Source: UBA1737 sp964541525 (GTDB taxonomy: Bacteria > Bacillota_I > Bacilli_A > ML615J-28 > CAG-313). From it: a DNA stretch of 64,000 nucleotides. A program made the position numbers and the translations under genes. Of the stretch, positions 17,353-26,606 are shown one piece after another. The stretch's first letter is position 1. The number at the start of each line of letters is the position of its first letter. The notes beneath the pieces were generated by a model, which saw nothing but the letters and a program-made list of their open reading frames with translations, was not told where the DNA came from and searched no databases. The DNA is taken from contig CAZIQF010000007.1 in NCBI GenBank assembly GCA_964541525.1, positions 12,940 through 76,939 on the forward strand, in the 5' to 3' direction.

Positions 17353-19959
17353 ATGTTACAATTAAAAAATATTACAAAAGAGTATATTACAGGTGGAACT
17401 TCCTTAAAAGCACTTAAAGGAATCGATATAGCATTTCGTGATTCTGAATTTGTCGCAATATTAGGTCCATCGGGATGTGGTAAGACAACTTTACTTAATA
17501 TTATTGGTGGTTTAGACCAATATACAAGTGGTGATTTAGTCATCAATGGGATTTCAACTAAAGAATATAAAGATGCAAATTGGGATGCTTATCGAAATCA
17601 TTCAGTAGGTTTTGTTTTTCAAAGTTATAACCTAATTCCCCATCAAACCGTACTATCAAATGTCGAATTAGCTCTAACTTTATCCGGTGTTTCTAAATCA
17701 GAAAGAAGAACAAGAGCGATTGAAGCACTGAAAAAAGTAGGGCTTGGTGATCAAATCAATAAAAAACCTAATCAAATGTCTGGTGGCCAAATGCAAAGAG
17801 TTGCGATTGCGAGAGCATTAGTTAATAACCCCGACATCCTACTTGCCGATGAACCTACAGGTGCTCTTGATTCAGAAACTAGTGTTCAAATTATGAATCT
17901 ATTAAAGGAAATTGCAAAAGATAAACTAGTTATTATGGTCACACATAATCCTGATCTTGCAGTTTCTTATGCCAATCGAATTGTAAAATTGTTAGATGGG
18001 TTGATTACTGAAGATTCAAATCCGTATCAAGTAGAGATAAAAAAGGTCTGTTCTGAAAAGAAAATTGAAAAAAATAAGTCAATGTCTTTCTTTACTGCTT
18101 TAGCACTTTCATTTAATAACTTAATGACTAAAAAGGGCCGGACTATTTTAACTGCTTTTGCTGGATCAATTGGGATAATTGGGATAGCGTTAATTTTGTC
18201 AGTTTCAAGTGGTGTTACAAATTACATTGATACAGTTGAAAAAAGTACAATGGCTAGTTATCCGTTAACGATTGAACAAAATACTGCAGATATGTCTTCA
18301 ATGCTTTCTTCGGTATTAAAACAAGAGTCAACGCCAGCTGAAGATGGATATATTGAATCAAATGAAATGATGATTACAATTATTGATTCTATGTCTAATA
18401 TGTTAAAAACTAATAATTTGACTAAATTCAAAGAATTTTTAGAAAGTGATGATTGTAAAATTGCTGAAGTATCAACGGATATTGTCTATAATTATGCAAC
18501 AAATCTTAATACTTATTATTCAACAACCGATAATAATGGGAATGTTTTATATAAAAAGACTTATACTAGTTTAAACAGTATAATGACTACAATTATGAGT
18601 AAGGGGAGTGTTGCGAGTACAGGAACTAGTGATGGTACAATCTTTACACAGATGGTTGGAACTAGCGAATTTATTCATAGTCAGTATGATTTAGTTTATG
18701 GCAATTATCCAACAGAGAGTAACCAAATTTTGATTTTAGTTGATGAAAATAATAAAATTTCAGATTATACTTTATATGCATTAGGCATAAGAGATATGAA
18801 CGAAATTATTCAGTATATGATTGATTATGAAGACTACGAAAAAGATCCTAATACTTATCCTAAACCGACTTTACCTAAAGGAACGAAATATACTTATGCT
18901 GAATTATGCAACTACCGACTTAAAGTATTGTTAGATTCTGATTATTATAAAGTAGATAATGATAAATTAAATAAAAGATCGAGTGAAGAACTTAATGAAC
19001 TACTTAAAAATACAACTAATGAATTAGAGGTAGTTGGAATTGTAAAAGCTTCTGAAGAATCACAAAGTACTAATAATGTGGGGGGAATTCTTTATCAAAA
19101 AGAATTAATGACGGCTTTTATTAATGAAGTTAATGATAGTGATGTAGTTAAGTTGCAACTTGCCAATCCTAATCGCAACCTAATTTATGATCGTGACTTT
19201 ACAAATAAATATACTGCAATTGATTATCCTAGCATTTTTGCTATTGTCATGAGTAATCAAGAATTATTAATGAAAGTTATGGAACTAAATTATAATATTC
19301 AAGATGTTAGTTCAATGGTTAACTTTGCTAACTTATACATGCTTCAAGATTACAATACAATATTAAAAACTTTAGGATATGTTGATTTTTCCAATCCTAT
19401 TAGTATCAATATCTATCCTAAAGATTTTGACGCAAAAGAAGAAATTACAAATGAAATTGATCGATATAATAAGAAAGTAGCTGAAGAAGATGAAATCATT
19501 TATACAGATTTAGTAGGATTGTTATTATCATCTGTTACGATTATTGTTAATGCGATTTCATATGTTCTTATTGCCTTTGTCTCAATTTCTCTAGTAGTCT
19601 CATCAATCATGATTGGTATTATTACCTATATCTCGGTGCTTGAGCGTACTAAGGAAATAGGTATTTTAAGAGCAATTGGTGCATCTAAGAAAGATATCTC
19701 ACGCGTATTTAATGCCGAAACAATGACAGTAGGTTTTGCAGCTGGTTTGTTTGGAATAGGTTTAACCTTAATTTTGATTCTTCCAATCAACTTAATTTTA
19801 CATTCAGTAACTGGTATAAGTTATTTAAGTGCATCGCTTCCAGTTTTTGGAGCAATTATTCTAATTGCAATTAGTGTTTTATTAACATTTATAGCTGGAT
19901 TAATTCCATCTCGATATGCAGCACGCAAAGATCCCGTTGTTGCTTTACGAAGTGAATAA
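17353..19959 (+). CDS. ABC protein with fused ATPase and FtsX-type permease (MacB-like)
   Basis: The N-terminal 230 residues are an ABC ATPase of the LolD/MacB class: Walker A GPSGCGKTT (about 36-44), signature MSGGQMQRVAIARAL near 141, and Walker B ILLADEPTGALD near 160. A membrane helix near 268-288 is followed by an extracytoplasmic domain of about 420 residues, then three helices (about 715-860) of the FtsX type ending in PSRYAARKDPVVALRSE. MacB-type transporters act by mechanotransmission rather than classical transport. Most Gram-positive relatives split the ATPase and permease into two genes; here they are one 868-residue chain. Substrate unknown. It stands alone between terminator and promoter. 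Confidence 0.88.
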   Translation: MLQLKNITKEYITGGTSLKALKGIDIAFRDSEFVAILGPSGCGKTTLLNIIGGLDQYTSGDLVINGISTKEYKDANWDAYRNHSVGFVFQSYNLIPHQTVLSNVELALTLSGVSKSERRTRAIEALKKVGLGDQINKKPNQMSGGQMQRVAIARALVNNPDILLADEPTGALDSETSVQIMNLLKEIAKDKLVIMVTHNPDLAVSYANRIVKLLDGLITEDSNPYQVEIKKVCSEKKIEKNKSMSFFTALALSFNNLMTKKGRTILTAFAGSIGIIGIALILSVSSGVTNYIDTVEKSTMASYPLTIEQNTADMSSMLSSVLKQESTPAEDGYIESNEMMITIIDSMSNMLKTNNLTKFKEFLESDDCKIAEVSTDIVYNYATNLNTYYSTTDNNGNVLYKKTYTSLNSIMTTIMSKGSVASTGTSDGTIFTQMVGTSEFIHSQYDLVYGNYPTESNQILILVDENNKISDYTLYALGIRDMNEIIQYMIDYEDYEKDPNTYPKPTLPKGTKYTYAELCNYRLKVLLDSDYYKVDNDKLNKRSSEELNELLKNTTNELEVVGIVKASEESQSTNNVGGILYQKELMTAFINEVNDSDVVKLQLANPNRNLIYDRDFTNKYTAIDYPSIFAIVMSNQELLMKVMELNYNIQDVSSMVNFANLYMLQDYNTILKTLGYVDFSNPISINIYPKDFDAKEEITNEIDRYNKKVAEEDEIIYTDLVGLLLSSVTIIVNAISYVLIAFVSISLVVSSIMIGIITYISVLERTKEIGILRAIGASKKDISRVFNAETMTVGFAAGLFGIGLTLILILPINLILHSVTGISYLSASLPVFGAIILIAISVLLTFIAGLIPSRYAARKDPVVALRSE

Positions 19960-19989
19960 ACTGATAAAATAATTTTAAATCTTTCTTTC

Positions 19990-20018
19990 TTGAAATAATT
20001 TAAAAATTATGATATAAT
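19990..20018 (+). promoter_or_regulatory. Promoter of the cmk-rpsA gene
   Basis: TTGAAA (19990-19995) and TATAAT (20013-20018) are 17 bases apart, 22 bases before the start codon, leaving a very short leader with a GAGGTGA site. Confidence 0.75.
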
Positions 20019-20040
20019 ATAGCAGTTGAGGTGAACCAAG

Positions 20041-22134
20041 ATGTATAAAATTGCTATTGATGGTCCTGCAGGTGCTGGAAAGTCGACGATTGCTAGAATT
20101 GTTGCGAAAAAATTAAAAATTGAATATATAGATACAGGTGCAATGTATCGAGCAATTACGTTGAAAGCACTGAAACTGAATGTCGATTTAGAACTAGAGG
20201 AAAGTTATGAATTTTTAAAAAATACAACTTTAGATATTAGTAATGATCGAGTTATTATGGATTCAGTCGATGTTAGTGAAGAAATCCGATCTGTAGAAGT
20301 AACAGAAAATGTTTCTACACCATCAAAAATAGTAGTTGTTAGAGAATTTTTGGTTGACTATCAACGAAAAATAAGTAATTCAAAAAGTGTAGTTATGGAT
20401 GGACGTGATATAGGAACAGTCGTTTTACCAAATGCTGACTTAAAGATTTACTTGAGTGCATCCGTTGAATGTCGTGCAAGAAGAAGAAAACTTGAACGTG
20501 AGGCTAGTGGAATTTTTAAAAGTTTAGAAGAGACAATCAAAGAAATTGAAACTAGAGATTATAAAGATTCAACGCGAAAAATCAGTCCTCTAAAATGTGC
20601 TGAGGACGCTATTGTCATTGATTCGTCTAATATGACAATTGATGAAGTAGTTAATGAAATTATTAAATTAGTGAATGAAAGGGGCTTAATTAAAATGAGC
20701 GAAACAAATCAAAAGTACTTTATTGGTCAAACAGTTAAAGGTACAGTAACAGGCGTTAATAGTAATGCTATCTATTTAGAAGTTGAAGAAGGAGTCAAAG
20801 CAGTAATTTACGCAAATGATTTACTAGAAATGCCTAGTAGTGGTAAATTATATCTTGAATATTCTGAAGGTGCTGAATTTTCTGCTCAAGTTAAGTCGAT
20901 TGGTAAAGATAAAAAGCATCCAGATGTTATTCTTTTAACTTTATCTACTAAACTTGAAGCTGAACGTGCACTTGCTTTAGCAAAAGAAAAAGCTTTAGAA
21001 GAAAAAATTGCAGCATTTAAAGTATTAAAAGATGAAGATCAAGTTATCAGTGCAAAAGTTGTTAGAGTAACTAAAAATGGTGCTGAATTAAGTTATAACA
21101 ATACAAGATTACATTTATCTTATAAATTAACTTCATTAAAAGAAGCTGAATTACAAGCATTAAAAGGTAAAGAAATTGATGTTATTGTTGTATTTGTTAA
21201 TGAAGAAAGACACTTTGTTGCAGTAAGTCATACTGCAGCACTTAGAAAACAAAAACGTCTTGCTAAAGAAAAAGCACTTAGTGAAGTGCATGTTGGTGAT
21301 ATCTTAGAAGGTGAAGTAGTATCTTTACTTGCATATGGTGCTATCGTTAAACTTGGTGAAGTAAGTGGTTTATTACATATTTCTGAAATTGATCATTTCC
21401 CAGTTAAAGATATTAAGAAAGTATTATCTGTAGGTGGTAAAGTTACTGTTAAAGTTATTAAAGTTGAAAATGATAAGATTGGCTTATCAATCAAGGCATT
21501 AACAACTCATCCATGGGAATTATTGAAGGAACAATATCATGTTGATGATGTTTTTGAAGGAACTGTTAAAAAGATTATTCCTGCTGGTTTAATCATCGAC
21601 TTAACTCCTGAATACTCTGGATTAATGCCAAAAGTTGAATATTCTTGGTTAATTAACGAAAAATATGATGATGTAGTGGTTGAAGGTTCTAAAATTTTAG
21701 TTAAAGTAATGAGTATTGATGACAAAAAACGTCGTGTAAGTTTATCTCATCGTGAAACTGTTGAAAATCGTTGGGCTCACATTAAACTTCGTAAAGGTCA
21801 ATTAATCGAAGTTGAAATTAGTTCTGAAAATGATAAAGGTGCATTAGTAAGTTATGAAAACGTAAATGGTTTCTTACCAATTAGCGAAGTTTCAAGTAGT
21901 AAACGTGTAAGTAATGTTACAGACCTATATCCTGTTGGTACTAAAGTTAATGCATTAGTAATGGAATGTGATCCACAACGTGCAAAACTTGTCGTTTCAA
22001 TTAAAGCAGTTGAATTAGCTAAAGAAAGAGAATCTTTTGATAATTACATGAAAGAACAAGAAAAAGAACAAAATGATTCTGTGAGCACTTTAGGCGATAT
22101 TCTATCTGCATTAACTGATGAAGATGATAAATAG
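20041..22134 (+). CDS. cmk-rpsA: Fused cytidylate kinase and ribosomal S1-domain protein
   Basis: One uninterrupted 697-codon frame joins two normally separate neighbours. Residues 1-218 are cytidylate kinase, which phosphorylates CMP/dCMP: P-loop GPAGAGKST at 8-16, the IDTGAMYRA motif near 32, and DGRDIGTVV near 121. Residues 219-697 are an S1 protein with about five S1 repeats (approximately 226-305, 322-400, 414-490, 498-575, 583-660), the second being divergent, and an acidic tail. An internal ATG at 20695 (Met219) has an AAAGGGG ten bases upstream, so free S1 protein might also be made. In Bacillus the two are separate genes (cmk, ypfD) in the same place before der. Confidence 0.88.
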   Translation: MYKIAIDGPAGAGKSTIARIVAKKLKIEYIDTGAMYRAITLKALKLNVDLELEESYEFLKNTTLDISNDRVIMDSVDVSEEIRSVEVTENVSTPSKIVVVREFLVDYQRKISNSKSVVMDGRDIGTVVLPNADLKIYLSASVECRARRRKLEREASGIFKSLEETIKEIETRDYKDSTRKISPLKCAEDAIVIDSSNMTIDEVVNEIIKLVNERGLIKMSETNQKYFIGQTVKGTVTGVNSNAIYLEVEEGVKAVIYANDLLEMPSSGKLYLEYSEGAEFSAQVKSIGKDKKHPDVILLTLSTKLEAERALALAKEKALEEKIAAFKVLKDEDQVISAKVVRVTKNGAELSYNNTRLHLSYKLTSLKEAELQALKGKEIDVIVVFVNEERHFVAVSHTAALRKQKRLAKEKALSEVHVGDILEGEVVSLLAYGAIVKLGEVSGLLHISEIDHFPVKDIKKVLSVGGKVTVKVIKVENDKIGLSIKALTTHPWELLKEQYHVDDVFEGTVKKIIPAGLIIDLTPEYSGLMPKVEYSWLINEKYDDVVVEGSKILVKVMSIDDKKRRVSLSHRETVENRWAHIKLRKGQLIEVEISSENDKGALVSYENVNGFLPISEVSSSKRVSNVTDLYPVGTKVNALVMECDPQRAKLVVSIKAVELAKERESFDNYMKEQEKEQNDSVSTLGDILSALTDEDDK

Positions 22135-22149
22135 TCGTAGGTAATCGAA

Positions 22150-23460
22150 ATGAAATATGGAACAGTTGCGATTGTAGGACGTCCAAATGTTGGAAAAAGT
22201 AGTCTTTTTAATCGTCTAGCTGGAGATAAACTTGCGATTACTGATGATGCGAGTGGAGTAACACGTGATCGATTATATGCAAAATGTGAATGGCTTAATC
22301 AAATATTTGCAATTATCGATACAGGGGGAATTGAACTTTCTGATTTACCTTTTATGGAAGAAATTAGAGCTCAAGCCGAACTTGCAATTGATGAAGCAGA
22401 TGTAATTGTCTTTGTTTGTGATGGTCGTGTTGGCGTTACAAGAGAAGACAATGACGTTATGAGTATTTTACATAAATCGAAAAAACCGGTTATTGTAGCT
22501 GCTAATAAAATTGATGATGTAAAATTCATGGATAATATCTATGAATTTTACAATTTTGGAGTGGAACAAGTAATTCCGATTAGTACATTACATGGGATTG
22601 GAATTGGTGATTTGTTAGACGAGATTGTTGCTTTACTTCCAGAAAAAAAGCAAAAGCAATATGATGATACGGTTGAATTTTGTTTGATTGGTCAACCTAA
22701 TGTTGGTAAGAGTTCATTAACTAATGCCATTTTAGGTACTGAAAGAGTAATCGTTAGTGATATTGCTGGTACAACTCGTGATGCGATTGATACCCCTTTT
22801 ACTCGAGATGGTAAAAATTATGTAGTAATTGATACTGCTGGGATTCGAAAAACAGGTAAGGTTTATGAAAATGCTGAAAAGTATAGTTTCTTAAGAGCAA
22901 TCAAAGCCATTGAAAGATCTAGTGTTGTACTTTTATTATTAGATGCAACTAAAGAAATTGAAGAACAAGATAAGCGAATTGCTGGGTATGCAATGGATGC
23001 TAGTAAGGCTGTTATTATCGTTGTTAATAAGTGGGATGCTGTAGATAAAGATGAAAAATCAATGCAACAATGGATTAAAAAAATTAAAGCTCAATTTGTA
23101 TTTTTAGATTATGCTCCAATTGTTTTTGTTTCAGCATTAAAGAATCAACGCGTACATACATTGTTTGACCAAATTAAAGTAGTTTACGAAAACTATACAA
23201 GGCGTGTTGCTACTAATGTCTTAAATGATGTATTACTTGATGCAACATTAGTTCAACAAGCTCCATTCTTTAATGGTGATCGTTTAAAAATTTATTATGC
23301 ATCACAAGTTGAAAAAAATCCACCATCATTTGTGTTATTTGTCAATGATCCAAACTATTTACACTTTTCTTATCAACGATATTTAGATAACAAATTAAGA
23401 GAAGCCTTTAATTTTGAGGGTACACCAATTAAATTTATCTTAAGAAAGAAAGAGGAATAA
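22150..23460 (+). CDS. der: Ribosome-assembly GTPase Der (EngA)
   Basis: Der is a two-domain GTPase needed for maturation of the large ribosomal subunit. Both G domains are visible: GRPNVGKSS at 10-18 with DTGGIE as G3, and GQPNVGKSS at about 181-189 with DTAGI as G3. NKID and NKWD are the G4 motifs. A KH-like domain fills the C-terminal 90 residues. Length 436 is normal. It follows the S1 gene by 15 bases and abuts gpsA with no gap. Confidence 0.96.
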   Translation: MKYGTVAIVGRPNVGKSSLFNRLAGDKLAITDDASGVTRDRLYAKCEWLNQIFAIIDTGGIELSDLPFMEEIRAQAELAIDEADVIVFVCDGRVGVTREDNDVMSILHKSKKPVIVAANKIDDVKFMDNIYEFYNFGVEQVIPISTLHGIGIGDLLDEIVALLPEKKQKQYDDTVEFCLIGQPNVGKSSLTNAILGTERVIVSDIAGTTRDAIDTPFTRDGKNYVVIDTAGIRKTGKVYENAEKYSFLRAIKAIERSSVVLLLLDATKEIEEQDKRIAGYAMDASKAVIIVVNKWDAVDKDEKSMQQWIKKIKAQFVFLDYAPIVFVSALKNQRVHTLFDQIKVVYENYTRRVATNVLNDVLLDATLVQQAPFFNGDRLKIYYASQVEKNPPSFVLFVNDPNYLHFSYQRYLDNKLREAFNFEGTPIKFILRKKEE

Positions 23461-24459
23461 ATGAAAGTTACAGTTATTGGTGGTGGCAGTTGGGGGACTG
23501 CACTAGCTAGGATCTTGGGAGATAATCACCATGATGTTATCATTTATGATACAGATTTATCAATAGTTGAAGAAATTAATACACTTCATACAAATAAAAC
23601 TAAATTACCAGATGGAATGCTTCCACTAAATGTTAATGCAACAGCATCATTACGAGAAGCTACCGAGTATAGTGAAATAATTGTACTTGCCGTTCCAACT
23701 AAAGTTATTCGTGATGTGCTTAAGCAAATCAATTTAGTAATTAGTCATCAATCACTTTTTGTCAACGCAAGCAAGGGCTTAGAACCTAATACTTTTTATC
23801 GAGTATCAGAAATTGTTTATCAAGAAGTTAAAAATGATATGATTAGTGGTTTCGTTGCATTGACTGGTCCCTCTCATGCAGAAGAAGTAATTAAACAGAT
23901 GTTAACTACGATTTGTGCCGTTAGCACTTGTAAAGATAATGCAAAATTAGTACAACAATTATTTAATAATTCGAGTTATTTTCGCGTTTATACAAGTTAT
24001 GATTTAAAAGGAGCTGAGCTTTGTGGTGCATTAAAAAATGTTTACGCAATAGCTTCTGGAATGCTTGAAGGTATCGGCTTAGGTGATAATGCAAGGGCAG
24101 GTCTAATTTCAAGAGCACTAGTTGAATTAAGGAGAATTATTGTTTCTTTTGGAGCACAAGAAGAAACAATTTATGGCTTAACTGGTATTGGTGATTTAGT
24201 TGTTACAACGACTTCACATCATTCTCGAAATTTCCAAGCTGGATATAAACTTGCAACTGGGAATAACTTAACTGAGACAATCAATTCAATGACGATGGTA
24301 GTGGAAGGTGTAAGATCGACAATTGCATTTTATCAATATGCTAGAGCTAATAATTTAGAAACACCAATTATTGATGCTGTATATAATGTAATCTATAACA
24401 AAATGAATGTTAAACAAGTTATCTCCGATTTAATGATGAGAACTTTAAAAGATGAATAA
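23461..24459 (+). CDS. gpsA: Glycerol-3-phosphate dehydrogenase [NAD(P)+]
   Basis: GpsA reduces dihydroxyacetone phosphate to sn-glycerol-3-phosphate for phospholipid synthesis. The NAD(P)-binding loop GGGSWGTALA is at residues 7-16. GPSHAEEV near 138 and GAELCGALKNVYAIASG near 182-198 (with the catalytic lysine) are family signatures. The 332-residue length is normal. The ATG directly follows the der stop, as in Bacillus, and the gene ends in a terminator. Confidence 0.95.
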   Translation: MKVTVIGGGSWGTALARILGDNHHDVIIYDTDLSIVEEINTLHTNKTKLPDGMLPLNVNATASLREATEYSEIIVLAVPTKVIRDVLKQINLVISHQSLFVNASKGLEPNTFYRVSEIVYQEVKNDMISGFVALTGPSHAEEVIKQMLTTICAVSTCKDNAKLVQQLFNNSSYFRVYTSYDLKGAELCGALKNVYAIASGMLEGIGLGDNARAGLISRALVELRRIIVSFGAQEETIYGLTGIGDLVVTTTSHHSRNFQAGYKLATGNNLTETINSMTMVVEGVRSTIAFYQYARANNLETPIIDAVYNVIYNKMNVKQVISDLMMRTLKDE

Positions 24460-24483
24460 ATACTCCCTTGTGGAGTATTTTTG
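24459..24483 (+). terminator. Terminator after gpsA
   Basis: AATACTCC and GGAGTATT form an eight-base stem (24459-24466, 24472-24479) followed by TTT. Confidence 0.85.
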
Positions 24484-24528
24484 TCATTTTAATGTAGCTT
24501 TTTACATATTATTATTTGAGGTGAGATA

Positions 24529-24765
24529 ATGAATTTTAATAAAGCATTACAATTTATTGCAGATAATAATATTCAACCAGATGCGGTATTTGCATTAGTG
24601 GAAAAAGTTAGATCAATGGATTTATCAAATGAAACTAATATTAGAAGTGTCATAAGAGATGTCTCTAAACTTGCAAATAAACCTATTGATGCTGCTCAAG
24701 AAGATCGAATAGTCAGAGAAATTCTAAAAAATGGTGTTAACGATAATTTGTTCAATATGATTTAA
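24529..24765 (+). CDS. SpoVIF-like small sporulation protein
   Basis: A 78-residue helical protein. The central block, VRSMDLSNETNIRSVIRDVS followed by KLANKPI, and then EDRIVREIL, resembles the stage VI sporulation protein F family, in which a VRxxIRxVSxLANKPVxxxxEDxIV pattern is conserved. In Bacillus this mother-cell protein is needed for assembly of the spore coat. The start has a GAGGTGAG site. The gene stands alone between a terminator and the next promoter, directly after gpsA. The assignment is from pattern memory, without an alignment. Confidence 0.65.
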   Translation: MNFNKALQFIADNNIQPDAVFALVEKVRSMDLSNETNIRSVIRDVSKLANKPIDAAQEDRIVREILKNGVNDNLFNMI

Positions 24766-24785
24766 GAAAAATAAATACATTTAAC

Positions 24786-24814
24786 TTGAGTTTTATGTAA
24801 CAATGTGGTATAAT
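24786..24814 (+). promoter_or_regulatory. Promoter of yceD-rpmF
   Basis: TTGAGT (24786-24791) and TATAAT (24809-24814) are 17 bases apart, the -10 preceded by TGG, 23 bases before the start codon. Confidence 0.75.
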
Positions 24815-24837
24815 AATCTAGCAGTATAGGTGAAGTT

Positions 24838-25326
24838 ATGAAATGGTCTTTACAACAATTACATAAAGTTCAATCTTTTCCTTATTATTTTGAGGAAATA
24901 CTTGATTTATCGAGCGAAATTGATCCAGTCGAAGATATCTATGCGATAGGTCCAGTAAATATAACTGGTAGAATTTATCGGATTGATGATGATAGTTATC
25001 GTTTCGTGTATAAGATTAAAGTTAAGCTTGTTCTACAATGCGCTCTAACTTTAGATCCGGTTGATTATGAATTTTGTGAAGATTATGATGAAATTTACTC
25101 TACTATCCCATCTGATGACTCAATTTTAATTGAAAAAAATACGATTGATACAGCAGTTATGGCTTGGTCAAATATTGTCATTGATAAACCCATCAATGTG
25201 ACTAAAACAGATGCTTATGAAATCTTAAAATCAAGAGGTATTTCATTAGAAGATGAATATGAAGAAGACGGTGATGTGGTAATTTCTTATACGGATGGAC
25301 GCCATACTGAAGATGAAGATATTTAG
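24838..25326 (+). CDS. yceD: YceD/DUF177 family protein
   Basis: This 162-residue protein has the DUF177 pattern: a beta-rich N-terminal half, then LVLQCALTLDPVDYEF (normally CxRCL...), and an acidic C-terminus. YceD-family proteins are almost always encoded just before rpmF and have been linked to 23S rRNA accumulation. Only one of the usual two cysteines of the CxxC is present (VLQCA). The gene lies 14 bases before rpmF on the same transcript. Confidence 0.85.
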   Translation: MKWSLQQLHKVQSFPYYFEEILDLSSEIDPVEDIYAIGPVNITGRIYRIDDDSYRFVYKIKVKLVLQCALTLDPVDYEFCEDYDEIYSTIPSDDSILIEKNTIDTAVMAWSNIVIDKPINVTKTDAYEILKSRGISLEDEYEEDGDVVISYTDGRHTEDEDI

Positions 25327-25340
25327 AAAGAGGTACTATT

Positions 25341-25547
25341 ATGGGTGCAATTGCTCAACAACGTCGTGTTTCTAAAACTCGTAAATTAAAACGTCGTACA
25401 CATTACAAATTAGAAGTTCCAGGTATGGTAGTATGTTCTAATTGTGGTGAACTAAAATTAAGTCACCGTGTATGTCCTGAATGCGGTTACTATAACGGCA
25501 AACAAGTTAAGGAAATCAAAGTAAAAGAACAAAAAAATAACGAATAA
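25341..25547 (+). CDS. rpmF: Ribosomal protein L32
   Basis: L32 is a small zinc-binding protein of the large ribosomal subunit. The N-terminus QQRRVSKTRKLKRRTH and the two Cys pairs (CSNC and CPEC, about residues 32-50) identify the Cys-containing form. At 68 residues it has a slightly longer charged tail than usual. An AGAGG site precedes the ATG and a terminator follows. Confidence 0.96.
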   Translation: MGAIAQQRRVSKTRKLKRRTHYKLEVPGMVVCSNCGELKLSHRVCPECGYYNGKQVKEIKVKEQKNNE

Positions 25548-25585
25548 TTAGGGTTTTAATGATTCGTTTAGGAAGTAATTCCTGT

Positions 25586-25615
25586 AAAAGCGCATCAATG
25601 GATGCGTTTTTTTTA
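25586..25615 (+). terminator. Terminator after rpmF
   Basis: The stem CGCATC/GATGCG (25591-25596, 25601-25606), flanked by A and T, is followed by eight T. Confidence 0.9.
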
Positions 25616-25638
25616 TTATTTTAATTGGTAGGTATAAT

Positions 25639-26580
25639 ATGGATTCACTTAAACATTATTCAGTATTATTAAATGAGAGTATTGAACTGCTAAATATTAA
25701 ACCTGATGGTATTTATGTTGACTGTACCTTAGGTGGTGGTGGTCACTCCGAAAAAATTTTAGAAAAATTAACGACAGGTCACTTATATGCTTTCGATCAA
25801 GATCTTTATGCGATTGAAAAAGCAAGAGTTCGTTTAGAATCATATCTAGATAAATTAACAATTATCAATAGTAATTTTAGTAATTTAAAAACGGAATTGA
25901 GCAATTTAAATGTTGAACGTATCGATGGTGTTATTTATGACTTAGGTGTATCTAGTTTTCAATTTGATTTACCTGATCGAGGTTTTAGTTATCGATTAGA
26001 TGGTCCTCTTGATATGCGAATGAACCAAGATGCCGTACTTTCTGCATATGATGTCGTTAACAATTATACTTTTGATGATTTAAAACGGATTTTGTATGAA
26101 TACGGAGAAGAAAAGTTTGCTCCTAATATTGCGAAGATGATTGTTAAGAGTCGGATGGAAAAACCAATCACGACAACTTTTGAACTAGTAGAAGTTATTA
26201 AAAAAGCATTACCGGCAGCCATACTTAGAAAACAGGGTCATCCAGCTAAACAAACTTTTCAAGCAATTAGAATTGAAGTAAACAAAGAATTAGAAGTGTT
26301 AAAAAATAGTTTAAACGATGCTGTATCAATGCTAAATGAGTTAGGTCGTGTCGTGGTCATTACCTTTCATTCATTAGAGGATCGAATTGTTAAACAAACC
26401 TTTAAGCATTTAACAACGCTTGACCTTCCAAAAGGAATTCCATTTATCCCCGAACATATGAAAATTGAATATAGATTAGTTAATAGTAAAGTTATTTTAC
26501 CAAGTGAAACTGAACTAACCGAAAATAAACGTAGTCATTCGGCTAAATTAAGATGTCTTGAAAAAAATCAAAATGCCTAG
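25639..26580 (+). CDS. rsmH: 16S rRNA (cytosine-1402-N4)-methyltransferase RsmH (MraW)
   Basis: RsmH methylates C1402 of 16S rRNA. The methyl-donor motif CTLGGGGHS is near residue 30, and DLGVSSFQFD, GFSYRLDGPLDMRM and HPAKQTFQAIRIEVN are family signatures. Length 313 is normal. It is usually the first or second gene of the dcw cluster, before ftsL and ftsI. Here it is cut off from the murein genes by a terminator and an inverted two-gene block, and mraZ and ftsL are missing. A GGTAGG site sits before the ATG. Confidence 0.95.
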   Translation: MDSLKHYSVLLNESIELLNIKPDGIYVDCTLGGGGHSEKILEKLTTGHLYAFDQDLYAIEKARVRLESYLDKLTIINSNFSNLKTELSNLNVERIDGVIYDLGVSSFQFDLPDRGFSYRLDGPLDMRMNQDAVLSAYDVVNNYTFDDLKRILYEYGEEKFAPNIAKMIVKSRMEKPITTTFELVEVIKKALPAAILRKQGHPAKQTFQAIRIEVNKELEVLKNSLNDAVSMLNELGRVVVITFHSLEDRIVKQTFKHLTTLDLPKGIPFIPEHMKIEYRLVNSKVILPSETELTENKRSHSAKLRCLEKNQNA

Positions 26581-26606
26581 AATTTGCAGTTCTAGACATT
26601 TTTTTT
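26571..26606. terminator. Bidirectional terminator between rsmH and the LacX-like gene
   Basis: TGCCTAGAA and TTCTAGACA pair (one mismatch), flanked by A-runs on the left and eight T on the right. It lies between two convergent stop codons. Confidence 0.8.

Noticed and set aside
24505..24512. CATATTAT resembling a mother-cell sigma (SigE/SigK) -10 box before the SpoVIF-like gene
   Set aside because: A start site 7 bases downstream would cut into the ribosome binding site, and no -35 match was found.
25633..25638. TATAAT directly before the rsmH start
   Set aside because: A transcript from it would begin inside the coding region; a chance match in A/T-rich DNA.
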